A DNA stretch of 64,000 nt from Clostridium sp. AM49-4BH (GTDB lineage: Bacteria; Bacillota; Clostridia; Lachnospirales; Lachnospiraceae). Both the position numbers and the translations under genes were made by a program. The stretch's first letter is position 1, and every line of letters begins with the position of its first letter. The notes under the pieces are model-generated. The model did no database searches and was not told the DNA's origin. It worked only from the letters and a program-made list of their open reading frames with translations. Positions 26,359-35,352 of this stretch are shown in pieces. Location of the stretch: the NCBI RefSeq assembly GCF_003478335.1, contig NZ_QUFB01000004.1, positions 1 to 64,000 on the forward strand, given 5' to 3'.

Positions 26359-27777
26359 ATGTTTATAGGCAGAGAACGAGAACTTGCATCTTTAAAAGAG
26401 TTTTATGATAAAGATGGAATTGGAATGACGGTGATATATGGACGCAGACGCATTGGAAAGTCTACGCTTATTGCTGAATTTGTCAAAGATAAAAAAACAA
26501 TTTTTTATACAGCTACAAAAGTTGGAAAAACCAGAAATCTCGAATTGTTTTCAAGACAGGTAGTGGATCTGTTTATGCCTGGGATGGAGAATATTAGTTT
26601 TGGAACATTAGAAGCTGTTTTTGATTTTATTGATAAAAATATAGGTGATGAAAAAATCGTTCTTGTAATAGATGAACTGCCGTATTGGGCTGAAAAAGAT
26701 GAAGCACTTCTGTCTGTGCTGCAGAAATATATAGATACAGTGTGGAATGACAAGAATCTAAAAATAATTCTGTGCGGGTCTGCGCTTAGCTTTATGGAGA
26801 AGAAGGTGTTGAGCGAAAAGAGTCCGTTGTTTGGGAGGCGCAATTCTCAAATTAAATTGGAGGCGTTTAACTATTTGGACGCAGCAAAATTTGTTCCAAA
26901 TTATTCGAACGAAGATAAGGCAATCTGTTATGGAATTACCGGCGGTGTTGCGAAGTATCTTTCTATGATTGATTCCAATAAAAGCATTGATGAAAACATC
27001 GTCAGGCTCTTTTTTAGGACAGATGGATATTTATATGATGAGACAAGAAATCTTTTGACGCAGGAATTTTCAGATATATCATTAGTAAATAATATTATTG
27101 AGCAGATCGCATCCGGCGAAAATGCACTTAATATTATTGCGGCAAAGATAGGAGAAAAAGCTCAAACGGTATTGTATTCGTTAGAAAAATTAAGGAATGT
27201 GGGGTTGATTGAGAAGAAAAAATGCATCACGGATGAAAAAAATAAAAAGAAGACGCAGTATGTTTTGAAAGATTATATGTTCAAGTTTTGGTATGAGTTT
27301 ATTCCGAAAGCGACCAGTGTTATTGAGATGGGGCAGGGAGAGATTTATTACACCAAAGTTGTTAAGCCGGTATTGCACTCTTTTATGGGATCAATTTTTG
27401 AAGAAATGTGCAGATATTATACGTTGATGAAAGGAATAACCGGTGAGTATGGGTGCTTTATTACTTCTGTTGGTACGTGGTGGGGTGTAGAAAATATCAC
27501 AGAGAAAGATGGAGAAGTGCGGGCTCAATCTGCAGATATTGACGTTGTTGCTTTATCTGAAGTTGACAAAAAGGCAGTCGTTGGCGAATGTAAGTTCAAG
27601 AATGAAAAGATCGACAAAGGTATATATGAAACGCTGATTAGAAGGAGTAAACTTATTTCTGCAAAATATAAAGTTTCAAAGTATATATTCTTTTCGTTGT
27701 CCGGATATACGGACTGGTATGACTCGTTTGCCGATGAAGATGTTTTATTGCTTACATTGGATTCGCTGTATGAGTAA
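26359..27777 (+). CDS. AAA ATPase with C-terminal DUF234 (predicted PD-(D/E)XK nuclease)
   Basis: 472 residues. Walker A YGRRRIGKSTLI near residue 27 and Walker B IVLVIDELPYW, sensor region I-I-L-C-G-S-A, a winged-helix middle (about 230-310), and a C-terminal DUF234 domain with D-I-D-V-V-A-L and G-E-C-K-F-K, the Asp and Glu-x-Lys of a PD-(D/E)XK nuclease fold. Such STAND-like ATPases are common in archaea and gut Firmicutes; their job is unclear, though a defence or mobile-element role has been proposed. An adenine methyltransferase follows 41 bp later. Confidence 0.82.
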   Translation: MFIGRERELASLKEFYDKDGIGMTVIYGRRRIGKSTLIAEFVKDKKTIFYTATKVGKTRNLELFSRQVVDLFMPGMENISFGTLEAVFDFIDKNIGDEKIVLVIDELPYWAEKDEALLSVLQKYIDTVWNDKNLKIILCGSALSFMEKKVLSEKSPLFGRRNSQIKLEAFNYLDAAKFVPNYSNEDKAICYGITGGVAKYLSMIDSNKSIDENIVRLFFRTDGYLYDETRNLLTQEFSDISLVNNIIEQIASGENALNIIAAKIGEKAQTVLYSLEKLRNVGLIEKKKCITDEKNKKKTQYVLKDYMFKFWYEFIPKATSVIEMGQGEIYYTKVVKPVLHSFMGSIFEEMCRYYTLMKGITGEYGCFITSVGTWWGVENITEKDGEVRAQSADIDVVALSEVDKKAVVGECKFKNEKIDKGIYETLIRRSKLISAKYKVSKYIFFSLSGYTDWYDSFADEDVLLLTLDSLYE

Positions 27778-27818
27778 AAAACAGGAATACGGTAGGACAA
27801 TGGGAAAGGAGGAGTATC

Positions 27819-28778
27819 ATGAAACAAAAGGCAGCCAGAAATAAAACAATAGATTTCTCTTTAGAGGAAGGCCATGAGTATTTGGAACGATGCATTTTGG
27901 CAGAAAACGGCGATCAGCTTAAAACTGCATTGCAGGACGGCAGTACTATGACTCCGGATGCGCTTTATGATCAATATATTATTGGAGATACATTTCAGGT
28001 AATGAAACAATTGCCGCTAAATTTTGTGGATCTGCTGATCGTGGATCCGCCCTATAATTTGGCAAAAGATTATCATGGCAATAAATTTAATGCGGTTGGC
28101 AGAGAAGAATATCGGGAATATACCATAAAATGGGTGCGGGAGGTTCTTCCTTTGCTCAAAAAGACAGCGTCTATTTATGTGTGTTGTGATTGGAGATCAA
28201 GTTTGATCATAGGTGACGTGCTTCAGGAATATTTTTTGGTGCAGAATCGGATCACGTGGCAGCGCGAAAAAGGACGCGGCGCGAAATCCAATTGGAAAAA
28301 CGGGATGGAAGATATTTGGTTTGCGACGGTGAGCAGAGATTATACGTTTCATTTGGATGAGGTGAAAGTGCGTAAACGGGTTTTGGCTCCGTATCGGGTA
28401 GATGGAAATCCTAAGGATTGGGAGGAAACGGATGAGGGGCGTTTTCGAAATACCTGTCCGTCAAATTTTTGGGATGATATATCGATTCCATACTGGTCTA
28501 TGCCGGAGAACACGGCACATCCGACCCAAAAACCGGAAAAGTTATTGGCAAAGCTGCTGTTAGCAAGCAGCAGCAAAGGCGATGTTGTTTTGGATCCTTT
28601 TGCGGGATCGGGGACAACGGCTGTCGTGGCAAAGAAACTTGGGCGAAAGTTTGTTGCAATTGAGCAGAATCCGTTGTATGGGGCATGGGCGCAGAAACGG
28701 CTGGAAATGGCTGAGACAGATGCATCGATTCAAGGCTATGAAGACGGTGTTTTTTGGGAGCGTAACGCCAGAAGATAA
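27819..28778 (+). CDS. DNA adenine/cytosine-N4 methyltransferase (beta class)
   Basis: 319 residues. Catalytic DPPY motif (VDPPYNLAKDYHGN, near residue 69) comes before the SAM-binding FAGSGTT motif (near 263), the beta-class order. DPPY favours adenine-N6 methylation. Ribosome binding site AAAGGAGGAG. No conventional restriction enzyme gene adjoins it, but the preceding ATPase has a predicted nuclease domain. The target site cannot be read from the sequence. Alternatives are a solitary regulatory methylase or the modification half of an unrecognised restriction system. Confidence 0.88.
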   Translation: MKQKAARNKTIDFSLEEGHEYLERCILAENGDQLKTALQDGSTMTPDALYDQYIIGDTFQVMKQLPLNFVDLLIVDPPYNLAKDYHGNKFNAVGREEYREYTIKWVREVLPLLKKTASIYVCCDWRSSLIIGDVLQEYFLVQNRITWQREKGRGAKSNWKNGMEDIWFATVSRDYTFHLDEVKVRKRVLAPYRVDGNPKDWEETDEGRFRNTCPSNFWDDISIPYWSMPENTAHPTQKPEKLLAKLLLASSSKGDVVLDPFAGSGTTAVVAKKLGRKFVAIEQNPLYGAWAQKRLEMAETDASIQGYEDGVFWERNARR

Positions 28779-28812
28779 AAAAAGGGGCAGGAAATATCCT
28801 TGCCCCTTATCT
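28778..28812. terminator. Bidirectional terminator between methyltransferase and rubrerythrin genes
   Basis: AAGGGGCAGGA and TCCTTGCCCCTT are near-perfect inverted repeats flanked by A-rich sequence on the left and T-rich on the right. It serves convergent genes. Confidence 0.75.
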
Positions 28813-28844
28813 TATAAAATTCAACGGTTATTTTTCAGATTGCA

Positions 28845-29432
28845 TTAACCGAAATATCTCTCAAGCAATCCCTTAAGAGCCTTGCCGTGTCTAGCCTCGT
28901 CACGAGCCATTTCATGAACGGTATCATGGATCGCATCCAAGTTATTTTTCTTAGCGCAAGTAGCAAGATCAACTTTACCTGCTGTTGCACCGAACTCGCA
29001 ATCAACTCTCCAAGCGAGATTCTTCTTAGTGGAAGCTGTCATGTTGCTTTCCAGATCGGATCCTAACATCTCTGCAAATTTAGCTGCGTGCTCAGCCTCT
29101 TCGTAAGCTGCCTTTTCCCAATAAAGTCCGATTTCCGGATATCCCTCGCGATGTGCGATGCGTGCCATGCAAAGATACATACCAACCTCGGAGCACTCAC
29201 CATCGAAGTTTGCTTTCAACTGGTCGAAGATGAATTTCTTGTCTTCATCGCTGATATCAGGATTATTCTTAACGGTCTTGTCATAGATTCCGAACTCATG
29301 CTCTGCAGCAAGTGTAAGCTCGCCCTCTACTTTCTTGAACTTGTCTGCGCCAACGTGGCAAACCGGACACTCTTCCGGAGCCTGATCTCCCTCATAAATA
29401 TAACCACATACTGTACAAACCCATTTTGCCAT
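28845..29432 (-). CDS. Rubrerythrin-like protein with N-terminal rubredoxin domain
   Basis: 195 residues. N-terminal rubredoxin domain ([10 protein letters not shown] near residue 5 and CPVCHVG near 22, an Fe(Cys)4 site) followed by a di-iron ferritin-like domain with E-C-S-E-V, E-E-A-E-H and D-E-A-R-H. This is the 'reverse' order relative to classic rubrerythrin and is typical of clostridial hydrogen-peroxide reductases. The start at 29432 follows AGGAG. A PerR-like gene lies upstream on the same strand, and its promoter region shares a motif with that gene's, so peroxide regulation is likely. Confidence 0.92.
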   Translation of the reverse strand: MAKWVCTVCGYIYEGDQAPEECPVCHVGADKFKKVEGELTLAAEHEFGIYDKTVKNNPDISDEDKKFIFDQLKANFDGECSEVGMYLCMARIAHREGYPEIGLYWEKAAYEEAEHAAKFAEMLGSDLESNMTASTKKNLAWRVDCEFGATAGKVDLATCAKKNNLDAIHDTVHEMARDEARHGKALKGLLERYFG

Positions 29433-29545
29433 AATTGTAATCTCCTTTTCTTTGTAATTGTTGTTTAAGATATCCAAAGGTTTCGCTTGCTATGCATTCC
29501 TTTGTCATCTCAAGTTATTTGTTGTTAAATACTATCTAAGAATTT

Positions 29546-29570
29546 CTTAAATAGTAATGATTATCATTTA
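29546..29570 (-). promoter_or_regulatory. Putative PerR/Fur box upstream of rubrerythrin
   Basis: AAATAGTAATGATTATCATTT contains the perfect palindrome AATGATTATCATT, close to the Fur/PerR 7-1-7 consensus. The same left half, aaatagtaatNattat, occurs in front of the PerR-like gene. Confidence 0.65.
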
Positions 29571-29650
29571 CAAGACTCATTATATCATCTGATCTGATAA
29601 TGTCAACAGTTTTTTGAAAAAAATTATCAAAAACTTTTCTGCACAATGTT

Positions 29651-30046
29651 TTACGGCATTTTAGCCTGTGCGCAGTCTGGGCAAAGCCCGGTAAAATAAA
29701 TCGTATGTCCCTCGATGATGCCGTCAAATCCTGCATTGGCAATCACGTCAATGTGATTGATGCCGTCCATTTCCAGGTCTAAAACATGGTGGCACTTGCG
29801 GCAGAAGAAATGGTTGTGAGGCATAACATTGCCGTCGAAGTGGTCGTTGCCATCTCCCATGTCTAAGCGAAGTGCTTCGCCGTGATCTACGAGAAAATTC
29901 AAATTGCGATAAACGGTTCCAAGACTGATGTTTGGAAAGTCGTTCTGCAACTGCTCGTAGACGGCTTCTGCGGTAGGGTGTGATGTTGTTGAGAGCAGAT
30001 ATGCTTTGATAGCATCTCGCTGTTTACTATGCCGAACACGTTGCAT
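29651..30046 (-). CDS. Fur family regulator, PerR-like
   Basis: 131 residues: N-terminal winged helix (T-A-E-A-V-Y-E-Q-L, then S-L-G-T-V-Y-R-N-L-N-F-L as recognition helix) and a metal-binding dimer domain with H-N-H-F-F-C-R-K-C and C-P-D-C, the structural zinc site. Neighbouring rubrerythrin points to peroxide sensing instead of iron uptake. Start at 30046 chosen because GGAGG is seven bases before it. A box resembling its own operator overlaps the promoter, so autoregulation is likely. Confidence 0.88.
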   Translation of the reverse strand: MQRVRHSKQRDAIKAYLLSTTSHPTAEAVYEQLQNDFPNISLGTVYRNLNFLVDHGEALRLDMGDGNDHFDGNVMPHNHFFCRKCHHVLDLEMDGINHIDVIANAGFDGIIEGHTIYFTGLCPDCAQAKMP

Positions 30047-30057
30047 AAGCACACCTC

Positions 30058-30082
30058 CTTAAATAGTAATCATTATTGATAT
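30058..30082 (-). promoter_or_regulatory. Putative PerR/Fur box upstream of the PerR-like gene
   Basis: aaatagtaatcattattgat shares its first 16 bases, with one change, with the box before rubrerythrin (29546-29570). Part of the leftmost bases overlaps the ribosome binding site, so only the AATCATTATTGAT core is informative. Confidence 0.55.
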
Positions 30083-30260
30083 TATAAAAATAATATTAGA
30101 AAAAGTCAATACAAAATCGGTTTTAGACTTGGCAAAACATCAAAAATACAGATATAATAGAAAAGTGTGTGCAAATGAAAGCAGCATAATACCAAAGGTT
30201 TGAAAGTACAGGGGGTGTCCGGCTGTAACATTCCGGACCGGGAGAATATGGAGGATGAGA

Positions 30261-31541
30261 ATGAATTCGATATCACGACAAATGGCGATGGTGAAATTTT
30301 ACGTTCGCCGAATATATCATAATCTAAAAGTATTTGCCAAATGGGCTGTATTTTCATCGATCACAGGATTGGTCGTCGGTGCATTCAGCACATTGTTTGC
30401 GGAATGTTTGAAATTGGTGACGCAGTTTCGGACAGCAAACCCATGGATGATCCTGCTATTACCGCTTGTTGGTATTGTTATTGTATTTTTGTATCATATT
30501 TTTCATTATAAAAATGATAAAGGAACAAATATGGTACTTTCCACAATTCATGCGGAAACGGAGCTGCCGTTCAAAATGGCACCGCTTATCTTTATTTCTA
30601 CGACCCTGACACACTTGTTTGGCGGCTCGGCAGGGCGCGAAGGTGCAGCTTTGCAGTTGGGCGGAAGTATCGGTAATCAGCTTGGCCGCTGGTTTTGCTT
30701 TGATGAAAAGGATCGCCGCATTGTTGTTATGTGCGGTATGAGTGCCGCATTTTCGGCTATTTTTGGGACTCCGATCGCTGCCGTGGTCTTTGCGATGGAG
30801 GTTGTCAGCGTAGGTGTTATGTATTATGCAGCGTTGGTTCCCTGCGTTTTTGCGTCGCTGATTGCGTCAAAGTTTGCAAGACATATGGGGATTGGACCGG
30901 ATACATTTCTTATAAAGAAGATACCGGATTTTTTGATTGTGCCAAGCATAAAAGTGATCCTGCTCGCCGTTTGCTGTGCGGCGGTAAGTGTGATCTTTTG
31001 CGTGACGCTGCATTCGTTGGGAGATTTTTATCGGGATAAGCTCAAAAATCCATATATAAGGATCGTGGTTTCCAGCTTGGTGATCGTGGCGTTGACGATG
31101 GTGTTACATACTACAGATTATATGGGGGCGGGCGTGCCGATCATAGAGAGGGCGATTGCCGGACATGTCGTTCCGCTTGCTTTTGTGTGGAAAATCATTT
31201 TTACAGCGTTGACGTTGGAGGCGGGATTCAAGGGAGGCGAGATCGTGCCATCTTTTTGCGTCGGAGCGGCGTTTGGCTGCTTGTTTGGACAGTTGATCGG
31301 ATTATCGCCGTCGCTTTGCGCTGCGCTTGGTATGGTGTCTGTATTTTGTGGTGTAACCAACTGCCCGATCACGTCGTTATTGATCGCTTTCGAGCTCTTT
31401 GGATATCATGGAATTCCGTTTTTTATGATCGCGATCAGTGTCAGCTATTTGCTTTCCGGGTACTACGGGTTGTATCACGACCAAACGATCGTGTATTCCA
31501 AATATAAGACGGAGTACATTAACCGCAAGGCGCGCGATTAG
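30261..31541 (+). CDS. CLC family anion channel/antiporter, CLC-F (fluoride) like
   Basis: 426 residues with about ten membrane helices. The anion-pore motif GGSAGREGAALQLGG (helix F, with the gating Glu) and A-G-F-K-G-G-E-I-V-P-S-F-x-x-G-A are present. The exact forms T-H-L-F-G-G-S-A-G-R-E-G and GFKGGE resemble the fluoride/proton antiporter branch more than the chloride branch, so fluoride export is a good guess. I looked for a fluoride riboswitch upstream and did not see the core. Start at 30261 follows GGAGG by six bases. Confidence 0.8.
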   Translation: MNSISRQMAMVKFYVRRIYHNLKVFAKWAVFSSITGLVVGAFSTLFAECLKLVTQFRTANPWMILLLPLVGIVIVFLYHIFHYKNDKGTNMVLSTIHAETELPFKMAPLIFISTTLTHLFGGSAGREGAALQLGGSIGNQLGRWFCFDEKDRRIVVMCGMSAAFSAIFGTPIAAVVFAMEVVSVGVMYYAALVPCVFASLIASKFARHMGIGPDTFLIKKIPDFLIVPSIKVILLAVCCAAVSVIFCVTLHSLGDFYRDKLKNPYIRIVVSSLVIVALTMVLHTTDYMGAGVPIIERAIAGHVVPLAFVWKIIFTALTLEAGFKGGEIVPSFCVGAAFGCLFGQLIGLSPSLCAALGMVSVFCGVTNCPITSLLIAFELFGYHGIPFFMIAISVSYLLSGYYGLYHDQTIVYSKYKTEYINRKARD

Positions 31542-31639
31542 AAATAGACTCAAACTACGCACATCTGAAGCAGCTCTCGATAACGTTATTGTGGTGTTTG
31601 TTCAAAAAGGGTGAATTGAAAGGGAAAATAGAAAAAAGC

Positions 31640-31668
31640 TTGACAATTGCGAAATAGTGTGCTAATGT
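31640..31668 (+). promoter_or_regulatory. Sigma-A promoter of the rplJ-rplL operon
   Basis: TTGACA at 31640 and TAATGT at 31663 separated by 17 bp, about 30 bp before the L10 leader. Confidence 0.7.
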
Positions 31669-31692
31669 AGTAAAGGTTTTGCGAAAAGTAAA

Positions 31693-31818
31693 ACTCACTG
31701 CCGTAGACAGTAGGTGCGGATTTCCGCGTAAGTCTGATTATAGCCGCCTACCGAGGAAGATGAAGTATCTGATATGATAATTTTACTCCTCTCTCTACGT
31801 AGAGAGGTTTTTTTATTA
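31693..31818 (+). promoter_or_regulatory. Ribosomal protein L10 leader with terminator
   Basis: Contains the L10-leader words in order: GCCGTAGACAG, AGGTGCGG, and CCGCCTACCGAGGAAG, a kink-turn-bearing fold that L10(L12)4 binds. It ends in a CTCTCTACGTAGAGAG hairpin followed by seven or more T (about 31787-31817). Excess L10 should stabilise the terminator and shut the operon off. Confidence 0.9.
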
Positions 31819-31922
31819 GAACTTTTGCGTGCAGTGCAGGGATCTTGCCAGAGCCGGTTATCGGCAGATCTGGGATGATCCTACAAAATAATGGGGCACA
31901 CCCATAGAAAGGAGATACACTC

Positions 31923-32423
31923 ATGGCAAAAGTAGAGTTGAAACAGCCTATCGTTGATGAGATTAAGGCTAAGATTGATGGTGCTGCAACTGTTGTTCTC
32001 GTTGATTATCGTGGACTTACAGTAGAGCAGGACACAAAGCTTCGTAAAGGACTTAGAGAGGCAGGATGCGAGTACAAAGTTTACAAGAACACACTGATGA
32101 AGCGTGCTTTCGAGGGAACAGATTTCGCACAGTTGGACAACCTTTTGGATGGACCTTCTGCAATCGCTATTTCTAAGGAAGATGCAACAGCTCCGATCCG
32201 CGTATTAAATAACGTAGCAAAAGAGGCTGAGGCATTAGAGTTCAAGGGTGCTGTTGTAGAGGGTACACTTTATGACATTGATGGCATCAAGTCTTTGGCA
32301 AGCATTCCTTCCAGAGAAGAACTTATTTCCAAGTTGCTTGGTTCCTTACAGTCCCCTATCACCAATCTTGCTCGTGTTCTTAATCAGATCGCTGAGAAGG
32401 GTGACGGTGCTGCAGAGGCATAA
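31923..32423 (+). CDS. rplJ: 50S ribosomal protein L10
   Basis: 166 residues, normal length. Forms the base of the L7/L12 stalk that recruits translation factors. N-terminal [11 protein letters not shown] and Y-K-V-Y-K-N-T-L segments are typical; the C-terminal helix binds L12 dimers. AGGAGAT precedes the start. It is preceded by its leader and followed after 104 bp by rplL. Confidence 0.97.
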   Translation: MAKVELKQPIVDEIKAKIDGAATVVLVDYRGLTVEQDTKLRKGLREAGCEYKVYKNTLMKRAFEGTDFAQLDNLLDGPSAIAISKEDATAPIRVLNNVAKEAEALEFKGAVVEGTLYDIDGIKSLASIPSREELISKLLGSLQSPITNLARVLNQIAEKGDGAAEA

Positions 32424-32527
32424 TTCATGCAATGCAGATGACGCATTGTGCGTCGCAATTTTATGAAACAACGAACCAATTGGTTCACAAAATTACGATT
32501 ATTACAAATTTTATGGAGGTAAACGAA

Positions 32528-32893
32528 ATGACTACACAGGAATTTATTGATGCTATCAAAGGCATGACTGTTTTAGAGTTAAATGATTTAGTAAAGGCTT
32601 GCGAGGAGGAGTTTGGTGTATCCGCAGCAGCAGGCGTTGTTGTTGCAGCAGCAGGTGCTGGCGCTGATGCAGGTGCTGAGAAGGACGAGTTCGACGTTGA
32701 GTTGACAGAGGTTGGTCCTAACAAGGTTAAGGTTATCAAGGTTGTCCGTGAAGTAACTGGTCTTGGCTTGAAAGAAGCTAAGGAAGTTGTTGATGGCGCT
32801 CCTAAGGTTGTTAAAGAAGGCGCTTCTAAGGATGAGGCTGAGGACATCAAGACTAAGCTTGAGGCTGAGGGTGCTAAGGTTACTCTTAAATAA
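32528..32893 (+). CDS. rplL: 50S ribosomal protein L7/L12
   Basis: 121 residues. N-terminal dimerisation helices, a flexible Ala/Gly hinge ([11 protein letters not shown], residues about 40-50) and the C-terminal factor-binding domain with [19 protein letters not shown]. The start at 32528 follows GGAGGT. The frame is open upstream but without a start signal. A terminator follows, and rpoB, which often comes next, is not in this window. Confidence 0.97.
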   Translation: MTTQEFIDAIKGMTVLELNDLVKACEEEFGVSAAAGVVVAAAGAGADAGAEKDEFDVELTEVGPNKVKVIKVVREVTGLGLKEAKEVVDGAPKVVKEGASKDEAEDIKTKLEAEGAKVTLK

Positions 32894-32945
32894 TTTAATG
32901 TTGATTCACATCCCAAATTATCGGGAAAAGGATAAACGAATGATG

Positions 32946-32980
32946 GAAAACGGATCATGCAAATGGTCCGTTTTTTCTCT
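32946..32980 (+). terminator. Terminator after rplL
   Basis: AACGGATCAT and ATGGTCCGTT pair around GCAA (one G-T pair), followed by TTTTTT. Confidence 0.85.
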
Positions 32981-33056
32981 ATACAGGAACATTGACATCT
33001 CTGTATAATGTGTCTGAATCAAAACAGTATTTGCATAGAATGTCTGCAATGAAGGG

Positions 33057-33209
33057 CTATTTGCCTTTTCGGCGTCTGCAGGCGCAATGTTTGCTGGCGG
33101 TCATCAAGAGAAAGCTAACTTCATCCCATGATTTTTTCATCGCAACGATACGGCGGTTAAAACCCTGACAGCAGCAAAAGCGTCGGGAAATCCATTGTTT
33201 TAGACACAT
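33057..33209 (-). CDS. Possible 50-residue Cys-rich basic protein
   Basis: An ATG at 33209 with AAGGAG eleven bases upstream opens 50 codons: basic, with F-C-C-C-Q-G-F near residue 11 and C-A-C-R-R-R-K-G-K at the end. It lies alone in the 484-bp gap between rplL and the SDR gene. Cys pairs suggest metal binding, but codon evidence is thin. No family recognised. Confidence 0.3.
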   Translation of the reverse strand: MCLKQWISRRFCCCQGFNRRIVAMKKSWDEVSFLLMTASKHCACRRRKGK

Positions 33210-33377
33210 TGTAGATACATCTCCTTCCTTATTTGCAATATGTGGCTGCGGAGAATTTGAGGTATGGGAAGTTTGAGTGGTTTACTATAATATATGCTTT
33301 TGGATGGAGGATGTGTTAATACAGGCGAATAATATTATCTCGTGTGATATGTGTGAACAGGAAAGGAAGGACGTGCC

Positions 33378-34133
33378 ATGAAGAAAACAGTATTGATCAC
33401 AGGTGCTACCGGAGGGATCGGTTTAGCGTTTACAAAGTTATTAGCGAAGAAAGAATATCGTTTGTTGCTGGTATCTTCCAGTGAGAAGCGTTTGCAGCAC
33501 TTGAAAGAGTTATTGCTGCGTGTAAAGCCCAATTTAGCAGTGGAGATATACGCAGAGGATCTTGCGGTGCAGGGAGCGGCAGGACGATTGTATGATCGGA
33601 TCGGTAAAGACGGCTGGCAGGTTGATGTGCTGATCAATAACGCAGGCTTTGGTATGGTAGGTGCCGCGCATACGCTGGATATGGAAAAAGAGGAACAGAT
33701 GCTTCAATTGCTCGTGGTAACGCCGACGCAGTTGTGTAAATGCTGTCTGCGTGACATGTACAAACGTGGTTCGGGAAAAATATTGAACGTAGCATCCGTA
33801 GGTGCATTTCAACCGGGACCGTATACGGCGTCTTATTATGCTTCGAAGAGTTATCTTTACCAATATAGTCAGGCGATCCGCTTGGAAGCAAAAAAACAGG
33901 GTGTTCAGGTGTGTACGCTGTGTCCTGGTTCTACACGAACACATTTCTTTGAAAAAACAGGAGCTAAGACGCCAATTTGGGCAATGTCGCCGGAGCGCGT
34001 TGCAAAAGAGGCGTGGGAAGGATTAAATGCGGATAAGGCAGTTGTGGTTCCGGGGATGATAAATCGGCTGCTGCGTCTTGTGCCGGCACAGATCAAAGCT
34101 TACGGCGTGGCGCTGCTAAAGAAACATACCTAA
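33378..34133 (+). CDS. Short-chain dehydrogenase/reductase
   Basis: 251 residues, NAD(P)-dependent. N-terminal GATGGIGLAF cofactor loop near residue 8, N-N-A-G-F-G near 93, catalytic Ser in V-A-S-V-G-A-F, and the Y-Y-A-S-K Tyr/Lys pair near 153. The C-terminal extension after the core suggests the YdfG/DltE-like subgroup that acts on hydroxy acids or lipids. Substrate unknown. Ribosome binding site AAGGAAGGA. Single gene, with no operon partners. Confidence 0.87.
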   Translation: MKKTVLITGATGGIGLAFTKLLAKKEYRLLLVSSSEKRLQHLKELLLRVKPNLAVEIYAEDLAVQGAAGRLYDRIGKDGWQVDVLINNAGFGMVGAAHTLDMEKEEQMLQLLVVTPTQLCKCCLRDMYKRGSGKILNVASVGAFQPGPYTASYYASKSYLYQYSQAIRLEAKKQGVQVCTLCPGSTRTHFFEKTGAKTPIWAMSPERVAKEAWEGLNADKAVVVPGMINRLLRLVPAQIKAYGVALLKKHT

Positions 34134-34205
34134 AAGGACACTATTAAAATCGAAAGAAAATGGTAGCCATAGTGCTATAAAAGAAATCTGCCTAAAAAGA
34201 GCAAC

Positions 34206-34252
34206 AAAAAAAGCCCCTACCCAACAGTCCGTGCTGTCAAATTGGGACTTTC
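34206..34252 (-). terminator. Terminator after tRNA-Lys
   Basis: On the minus strand, AAGTCCCAA and ACAG pair with CTGTTGGG and GGGGCTT around a short loop, followed by TTTTTTT. Confidence 0.75.
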
Positions 34253-34253
34253 A

Positions 34254-34326
34254 TGCGCGATCAGGGGTTCGAACCCTGGACACCCTGATTAAGAGTCAGG
34301 TGCTCTGCCAACTGAGCTAATCGCGC
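34254..34326 (-). tRNA. tRNA-Lys (anticodon CTT)
   Basis: 73 nt on the minus strand. Acceptor GCGCGAT pairs with ATCGCGC, discriminator A; D arm with GCTC and GAGC; anticodon loop C-T-C-T-T-A-A with CTT; T arm CAGGG-TTCGAAC-CCCTG. CCA is not encoded. A terminator follows directly. Confidence 0.95.
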
Positions 34327-34461
34327 AAAACGTATTGTTTTACAACGAAATATATTATAGCAAAGCAACCTGCGAAATGCAAGCGTTTTTTGAAAAAAAT
34401 TACAAAAAACTAAAAAACATAAAAAATGCGTAATGAAAAGTCTTTATAAACAATCACCGAT

Positions 34462-35352
34462 TCAAAATTGTTTGTCATAGTTTTTGCCCACATAATAAGT
34501 CAATACAGCATCTTTCGCGCGATACCATTCTTTAAGGATGGTTTTGCTTCCGCAGAACAGATCAAAGGATTGCAGCTCTTTGGTGTCATATACCTTTTTG
34601 GGTCTGATCGTTGTCAGATTTTTCTCTTTGGAAAGGCGCAGACCGGTATCGAACAGTGTTCCGTAATCCAGACAGTAGTAAGTGCCGTTTTTGGCACCAT
34701 GTGAGCGCAGAGTGTTTAGTGTGCTTGGCCCAGCCGGATCGCCGTAAACTAAGAGATAACATTCATTCTTGCGCAGCAAAGGTGTAATGTTGCTGCTTTT
34801 ATAGACGGCAGAAACGGAATTCGCATCCAAACAAGGACTGTCGAAAGTATAAGCATCGATCGTATTGCCGACTTGCAAAGGATGCGTCGACTTGATGTTC
34901 TTTAACAGTTTTAACTTATACGTTGCAAAGAGAGAATTGTATTTCACATCTTCGGTCACCTGAAAAATGCCGACGTTTTTGTATTCGTCATATAAATGCT
35001 TGATGTTCTTTTTGCGCTGCGCCGTCCGGATACTTTTGAGCCAGTTGGTGGATGTCTCGTCTTTATCGAGCAGCATATCACGCTTGAGAAACTGCACTTT
35101 TGAGATGGAACGAGCGCCGTATCGTGCTGTGTAGGAAGCAACAGGAGCTTTGGGAGTGGAGAGCTTTTCACTCAAAAGCTTTTGCGAGTACAGCAATGCT
35201 GCCCCCACACAAAATAATGCAAGTGCGATGAGGGTTACGGAAAACCAATAGTTTTTCTTGTTTTTCTTAAGGTTTTCTTTGCTCATAGCCGATTCTGATT
35301 TATGATTTCCTGTATTTCTGCGAACTGTTTTTAATCTGCTTTCTATACTCAA
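34462..35352 (-). CDS. Membrane-anchored protein of a two-component operon
   Basis: 296 residues. One membrane helix (residues about 36-55) after a basic cytoplasmic start, then an extracytoplasmic domain that I do not recognise. TTG start whose last bases overlap the stop of the histidine kinase upstream (TTGA), with GAGGAGG in front. It is therefore co-translated with the sensor kinase and may be an accessory sensor or output protein. It contains Cys in S-P-C-L-D, N-E-C-Y-L, Y-Y-C-L and F-C-G-S, so disulfides are possible. Confidence 0.6.
   Translation of the reverse strand: MSIESRLKTVRRNTGNHKSESAMSKENLKKNKKNYWFSVTLIALALFCVGAALLYSQKLLSEKLSTPKAPVASYTARYGARSISKVQFLKRDMLLDKDETSTNWLKSIRTAQRKKNIKHLYDEYKNVGIFQVTEDVKYNSLFATYKLKLLKNIKSTHPLQVGNTIDAYTFDSPCLDANSVSAVYKSSNITPLLRKNECYLLVYGDPAGPSTLNTLRSHGAKNGTYYCLDYGTLFDTGLRLSKEKNLTTIRPKKVYDTKELQSFDLFCGSKTILKEWYRAKDAVLTYYVGKNYDKQF

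Noticed and set aside
30083..30260. Fluoride riboswitch before the CLC gene
   Set aside because: Only a simple TCCGG/CCGGA hairpin was visible; the conserved fluoride core was not found.
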